Shown here piece after piece: positions 58,790 through 64,000 of a DNA stretch of 64,000 nucleotides (the first letter of the stretch is position 1; each line of letters begins with the position of its first letter). The position numbers and the translations under genes are program-made. The notes below the pieces were generated by a model. That model was not told where the DNA came from. It ran no database searches and saw nothing but the letters and a program-made list of their open reading frames with translations. Origin of the DNA: Trebonia kvetii (GTDB lineage Bacteria > Actinomycetota > Actinomycetes > Streptosporangiales > Streptosporangiaceae); NCBI RefSeq assembly GCF_007827045.1, contig NZ_RPFW01000002.1:186001-250000 (forward strand), given 5' to 3'.

Positions 58790-60634
58790 TCAGCGTGACG
58801 GAACATTGCCAATGCGCTCAACGATGGTCGCCGCGCAGGTGATCGCCGGGCCGCCGGCGGCGGCCCTCCAGGCGGCGGTTAGCAACAGCGCGTTGGCCTG
58901 CGTGGTGTTCACCGGCAGTGCGGCGCCGTTGCGCATGGTGGGCGTGGACGGGCCGGTGCCGTTGCCGCCCCACGTGAACGTCTCGGCGGCCGCCACCGTC
59001 CCGGCCGGCCCTGCGGTAGTCACGTATAGCAGGCACTCGTAGGCCCAGGCGAACGACGCGCCGGCAGCAGGCAGCGCCTGCGGCGTGAAGCTGCCGATGC
59101 TGCGGCCGCCGAGGGTCACGCCAACGGTCAGGGGCTGCGCGATGCCCGCGGCCTGCGTGCCGGTCCCGAAGCAACGCATCTTGTACACGGTGCCCGCCGT
59201 CATGTCGTTGGCCGGGATGCTGGCCGGGGCCGACAGGCTGGCCGGGGCCGACGCTGTCACCGTCGAGCCCGCGCCGGTCGTGCTCTCCGGCATGCCAAGG
59301 CCGACACACCCGCGCCTGACCACCGCGTTGGCGTTGTCCACCAGGGCCGACGTGCCGTAGCCGGTGCCCGCGCCCCTGCTGTTCGAGATCGTCACTGCCC
59401 TGGCGCCCGCGGCCGTGTAGACCGCGCTGCGCGGCTGGTTGGCCGTGCCGAGACCGGCGAGAGCGTTCACGTTGAAGTGGCAGGCGTCGATGGTCACTTC
59501 GGCGGCGGAAGCGCCGATGTTGATCTCGTCGTAGGCGTTGGCGGCGGCCTTGTAGTTGGAGTTACCGCCGAACTCGCAGCCCTTGACGATGAAGCCGGTA
59601 CCCCCCTGGACCGAGATGGCGTGCCCCTGCATCCCGTTGAACTGGCAGCCCTCGACCAGGGCTGAGCCTTGGAATTTCGGTCCGAAGACCAGGCCGGGCA
59701 CGCTTGCGGCGACGAACGACCTGGCGTTGGAGAAGAAGCACTCGGTCAGGTAGACCTGAGCTCCGGCATCGAACTCCATGCAGGCGATGCTGTGGTTGTT
59801 CGGCTGGACGTTGTAGCCGAAGAACAGGTGCGGCAGGGCGCCCGTGGCATCCTGTCTCCAGAGGATGCCGCGGTCGCCCCGGTGGAAGACCACGTTCTCC
59901 ATGTTGGCCGTGAGGGTCTGGCCCGAGTAGAGCACGCAGGCCGCCGTGGGAACGCCGGTACCCGCCGGTGTCCAGACCGACGTGTTCGAGACGTTGTTGA
60001 CCTGGCAGTACCCGGTGAAGGCGATCCCGTTGACGGCCGCGAAGATGTTACAGTTGTCGATGTCGACCTGATTGCATGCGTGGCAGACGATGGCCTGGTT
60101 GACCCGCTGTGACGCCGAGCCTTTGTAGAAGCAGACGTCGCTGATCTTCCCGTAGTTGACGCCGCTCAGGTTGAGAGCGATGTTCGTGTTCGCGAAGGCG
60201 CCGCTGTAGGTGTCGTTGTGGAACGACAGGCTCTCGATGATGACGGTGCCGTCCTGGCCCTTTTCGTCACCGAACGTGCCGTTCTGGGTGATGCTCAGGT
60301 AACTGACGCTGGACGAGGCGCTCGCCATCCTGATCCGCGACGCCTGCGGGCCGTCGCCAAGAATGCGCAGCGGCGCGGTGCCGGCGTAGGTCACGCTCGA
60401 CGTGAGCTTGTATGAGCCGGTGGGAACGTACAGCACGCCACCGCTTGCGGAGCCGATCGCGCTGAGCGCTGACTGGAAGGCCGCGGTGCTGTCTGCCACC
60501 CCTTTCGGGTCGGCGCCGCCCGACCAGGCGGTGTCGAGGACGTTGTACACCGCCAGGGTGCCGGCCGGCCCGGACGCGCCGGCGCCCGGTCCTGCGGAGT
60601 GCGGGTCTTCCGAGGTGGCGTTCGTGACTGTCAT
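58790..60634 (-). CDS. Right-handed beta-helix protein (pectate-lyase-like)
   Basis: 614 aa from ATG 60634 (GAAGG upstream). After about 25 polar residues, AVYNVLDTAWSGGADPKGVADSTAAFQSALSAIGSASGGVLYVPTGSYKLTSSVTY is the opening of the Pectate_lyase_3 / tail-spike-like beta-helix family. Rungs follow (VVFHRGDRGILWRQ, YLTECFFSNARSF, LVEGCQFNGMQGHAISVQGGTGFIVKGCEFGGNSNY), and a C-terminal beta-sandwich-like part (LGGRSIGSFTPQALPAAGASFAWAYECLLYVTTAG). No signal peptide is visible. It could be a phage-derived tail-spike-like adhesin or a glycan-cleaving enzyme; its catalytic residues are not identified. Confidence 0.75.
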   Translation of the reverse strand: MTVTNATSEDPHSAGPGAGASGPAGTLAVYNVLDTAWSGGADPKGVADSTAAFQSALSAIGSASGGVLYVPTGSYKLTSSVTYAGTAPLRILGDGPQASRIRMASASSSVSYLSITQNGTFGDEKGQDGTVIIESLSFHNDTYSGAFANTNIALNLSGVNYGKISDVCFYKGSASQRVNQAIVCHACNQVDIDNCNIFAAVNGIAFTGYCQVNNVSNTSVWTPAGTGVPTAACVLYSGQTLTANMENVVFHRGDRGILWRQDATGALPHLFFGYNVQPNNHSIACMEFDAGAQVYLTECFFSNARSFVAASVPGLVFGPKFQGSALVEGCQFNGMQGHAISVQGGTGFIVKGCEFGGNSNYKAAANAYDEINIGASAAEVTIDACHFNVNALAGLGTANQPRSAVYTAAGARAVTISNSRGAGTGYGTSALVDNANAVVRRGCVGLGMPESTTGAGSTVTASAPASLSAPASIPANDMTAGTVYKMRCFGTGTQAAGIAQPLTVGVTLGGRSIGSFTPQALPAAGASFAWAYECLLYVTTAGPAGTVAAAETFTWGGNGTGPSTPTMRNGAALPVNTTQANALLLTAAWRAAAGGPAITCAATIVERIGNVPSR

Positions 60635-60747
60635 CGCCCGGCCTTCGTGTCGGAGGGGTACGCGATGTCGGAGGGTGTTCGAGTTAACAATTCCAGATCA
60701 ACCGGTTGCAGACGGTGCAATTTGTCAAGAAATTCGGCAGCAGGTGA

Positions 60748-62280
<1,533 letters not shown>

Positions 62281-62300
62281 GTCAGGGGACGTACCCGTTC

Positions 62301-62327
62301 GGATAACAGCAAGAAGCGCGCAGCGCG
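62301..62327 (+). repeat. Dispersed GATAACAGC repeat, copy F
   Basis: GATAACAGCAAGAAGCGCG plus CAGCGCG, 20 bases after the argG stop. Preceded by CCCGTTC, as copy A is preceded by ATTC. Confidence 0.75.
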
Positions 62328-62407
62328 TGTCGCCTGTCGGCGTTCAGCGGGCGGGCGGCGGCGAACGGGGGCGTCCCCTTCTGCTGACCCGCAAATTAGT
62401 TGAGATG

Positions 62408-62413
62408 TAAACT
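62408..62413 (+). promoter_or_regulatory. Predicted -10 (TAAACT), leaderless, AT-rich operator region
   Basis: TAAACT ends 6 bases before the GTG at 62420. The surrounding AATTAGTTGAGATGTAAACT is unusually AT-rich for this DNA and may include an operator for a MarR/TetR-type regulator. Confidence 0.45.
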
Positions 62414-62419
62414 TTCCGG

Positions 62420-63943
62420 GTGACGGAGCCGGCTGGGGAGACAGACGCGGTGGTGACGCGGCCGGCGTCAGCGCAGGCCACGGGGGAGCGGGCGGCACAG
62501 CGGACCGGGCTCGGACTGTTTCTCGTCTCGGCGGCGCAGTTCGTCTTGCAACTCGACTTCTCGATCGTGAACGTGGCGCTCGCCACGATCCAGCGGGAGT
62601 TCGGCGTGTCCGCGGCGGACCTGCAGTGGATCATCACCGGGTACGCGCTGCCGTTCGGCGCGCTGCTGCTGCTCGGCGGCCGGATCGGGGACCTGACCGG
62701 GCACCGGCGGCTGCTCGTGGCCGGGCTCGGCATCTTCGGTGCAACGTCGCTTGCGGCGGGTCTCGCGCCCAGTTCTGGCGTGCTCATCGGTGCGCGGTTT
62801 GCCCAGGGGGCCAGCGCCGCCCTCGTCGCGCCCATGGCGCTCGCCGCGGTCACTGACCTGTTTCCCGACGGGCCGGGGCGGGCCCGCGCGCTCGGCATCT
62901 ACCAGGGCGCGACGGCCGCCGGGGCGAGCACCGGCATCGTGCTCGGCGGGATCCTGACCGAGCTGGCCGGCTGGCGGGCAATCTTCCTGGTGAATCCGCC
63001 GGTGATCGCGATCCTGGTGGCGGCGATGCTCCGGCTGCTGCCGCGGGACGCGATGCACCGGGCGCACGGCACCGGGCTGTCCGACGGCACCGGGCTGTCT
63101 CAGGGCGCGGCCGCGCGGCGGCTTGACGTGGCAGGCGCGGCACTGGTCACAGTGAGCGTGGCGGCACTGATCTTCGGGCTGAGCCAGGGGCAGCAGAACG
63201 GGTTCGGCGCGCCCGCCGCCCTGGCCGCGCTGGCGGCGGCGGTGCTGCTCGGTGCGGCGTTCGTCGCTGTCGAGCGACATGCCCGCGCGCCCATGGTGCC
63301 TGTCCGGATGCTCGCCGATCCCGCGCGCCGGGTCGCGCTCGCCACCATGTTCGTTGTCGCCTCGGTCATCGTCGGCTACGTGTACTTCGTCACCCTCTAC
63401 ATGCAGCGGGTTCTCGGGTTCTCGCCGCTGCGGGCGGGGCTCGGGCTGCTCCCCGCGACGCTCACCGTCCTTGTGACGGCGACCTGGCTGACCAGGAGGC
63501 TCGCGGCCAGGTTCGGTGCCCGGCCCGTGCTCGCCGCCGGCCTGGTGTCGATCGCGCTTGGCCAGGCCTGCCTGACCCAGCTGTCGGCGTCAGGGTCCTA
63601 CCAGGTGAACGTGCTGCCGGGGATCGTGCTCACCGCGTTCGGCATGGGCTTGCTCTTCCCCACGGCGTCGGTGCTCGCGACGGCCGGGGTCGCTCCGGGG
63701 GACCGGGGCCTGGCCGGCGGCCTGCTCGCCGCCTCGCAGCAGGTCGGCATGGCAGTCGGGCTCGCGGTGCTCGCCACCATCGCGGCGGCGCGGGCCCGCG
63801 CCGTCCCCGGGCCAGCGTCGGCGGCCCTGGTCGCCGGCTACCGGCTCTCCTACCTGCTCGCGGTCGCGATCGTCGCCTGCGCCTTCGCCGCGGTGCTGCT
63901 CTTCCTGCGCCCCTCGCCCCCCGTGAACCCCACGCGTCCCTAG
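62420..63943 (+). CDS. MFS exporter, DHA2 (14-helix) family
   Basis: 507 aa from GTG 62420. After a 30-residue hydrophilic arm, LFLVSAAQFVLQLDFSIVNVALATIQREFGVSAADLQWIITGYALPFGALLLLGGRIGDLTGHRRLL gives helix 1, motif D1 and motif A (GGRIGDLTGHRR) of the EmrB/QacA family; motif C is near GASTGIVLGGILTELAGWRAIFLVNPPV. About 14 helices in total. It exports drugs or metabolites by proton antiport; substrate unknown. About 30% of its C-terminal half is the typical final-helix bundle ending in a short Pro-rich tail at the window edge, so the gene is complete. Confidence 0.92.
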   Translation: MTEPAGETDAVVTRPASAQATGERAAQRTGLGLFLVSAAQFVLQLDFSIVNVALATIQREFGVSAADLQWIITGYALPFGALLLLGGRIGDLTGHRRLLVAGLGIFGATSLAAGLAPSSGVLIGARFAQGASAALVAPMALAAVTDLFPDGPGRARALGIYQGATAAGASTGIVLGGILTELAGWRAIFLVNPPVIAILVAAMLRLLPRDAMHRAHGTGLSDGTGLSQGAAARRLDVAGAALVTVSVAALIFGLSQGQQNGFGAPAALAALAAAVLLGAAFVAVERHARAPMVPVRMLADPARRVALATMFVVASVIVGYVYFVTLYMQRVLGFSPLRAGLGLLPATLTVLVTATWLTRRLAARFGARPVLAAGLVSIALGQACLTQLSASGSYQVNVLPGIVLTAFGMGLLFPTASVLATAGVAPGDRGLAGGLLAASQQVGMAVGLAVLATIAAARARAVPGPASAALVAGYRLSYLLAVAIVACAFAAVLLFLRPSPPVNPTRP

Positions 63944-64000
63944 CACCCGTGCACCCCGCGCGCTCCGCGCGTCCGCCCCCCGTGCGCTTCGCGCCACCCA

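Overview
The window is high-GC DNA (about 70% or more) with dense genes, strong third-position GC bias, many GTG/TTG starts, and several starts placed 6-7 bases after a TANNNT hexamer (probable leaderless mRNAs). Together with the mycothiol-type enzyme, a LAL regulator, a SARP-like regulator, an HrdB/SigA-like sigma factor and NlpC/P60, this points to a soil actinomycete. Genus cannot be told from the sequence.

Layout. 1-2.1 kb: tail of an ABC exporter, a sulfotransferase and a small lipoprotein. 2.09-3.65 kb: an IS110-family insertion sequence whose 5' non-coding end reads as a bridge RNA, with guide segments matching both element ends and both host flanks. 3.8-6.5 kb: an SsuABC-like uptake operon. 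6.7-15.5 kb: a small ORF, RidA, DinB, an acyl-CoA dehydrogenase-like flavoenzyme, a methyltransferase, a LAL-type LuxR regulator, a BtrH-like protein and an NlpC/P60 protein. 15.5-23 kb: an AlkZ-related protein, a methyltransferase, acetamidase/formamidase, hpnH facing a TetR gene across six 18-bp repeat units, an FAD dehydrogenase and a zinc alcohol dehydrogenase. 23.3-29.3 kb: cydABDC (cytochrome bd oxidase and its thiol exporter), preceded by two DosR-like boxes. 29.3-42 kb: a Ser/Thr kinase with a beta-propeller, a mycothiol-type isomerase, a GntR/XRE protein, a HAD hydrolase, a 1201-aa SARP-ATPase, a uronate-dehydrogenase-like enzyme and two exported or membrane proteins. 42-49 kb: trpS behind a complete tryptophan attenuator, a GGDEF protein, an aldo/keto reductase, two uncharacterised proteins and sigA. 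49-53.7 kb: menE, menC and menD of menaquinone synthesis. 53.7-64 kb: a GH25 muramidase with a possible structured leader, an MFS exporter, an orphan NMT1-type lipoprotein, a molbindin, a beta-helix protein, argG with ArgR-like boxes and a second MFS exporter.

Genes that belong together: menE/C/D make menaquinone, the probable electron donor of the cytochrome bd oxidase encoded here. The uptake operon (3.8-6.5 kb) and the orphan lipoprotein (57.3 kb) are of the same SsuA/NMT1 class.

Most notable non-coding signals: (1) the IS110 bridge RNA with readable donor and target guides; (2) a leader peptide with tandem Trp codons and mutually exclusive hairpins before trpS; (3) the 18-bp operator-like array between hpnH and tetR; (4) a short dispersed repeat beginning GATAACAGCAA, six copies all on the + strand, two inside proteins and two supplying stop codons; (5) a long palindrome present twice with a compensatory base-pair change. 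No tRNA, rRNA or CRISPR array was seen.
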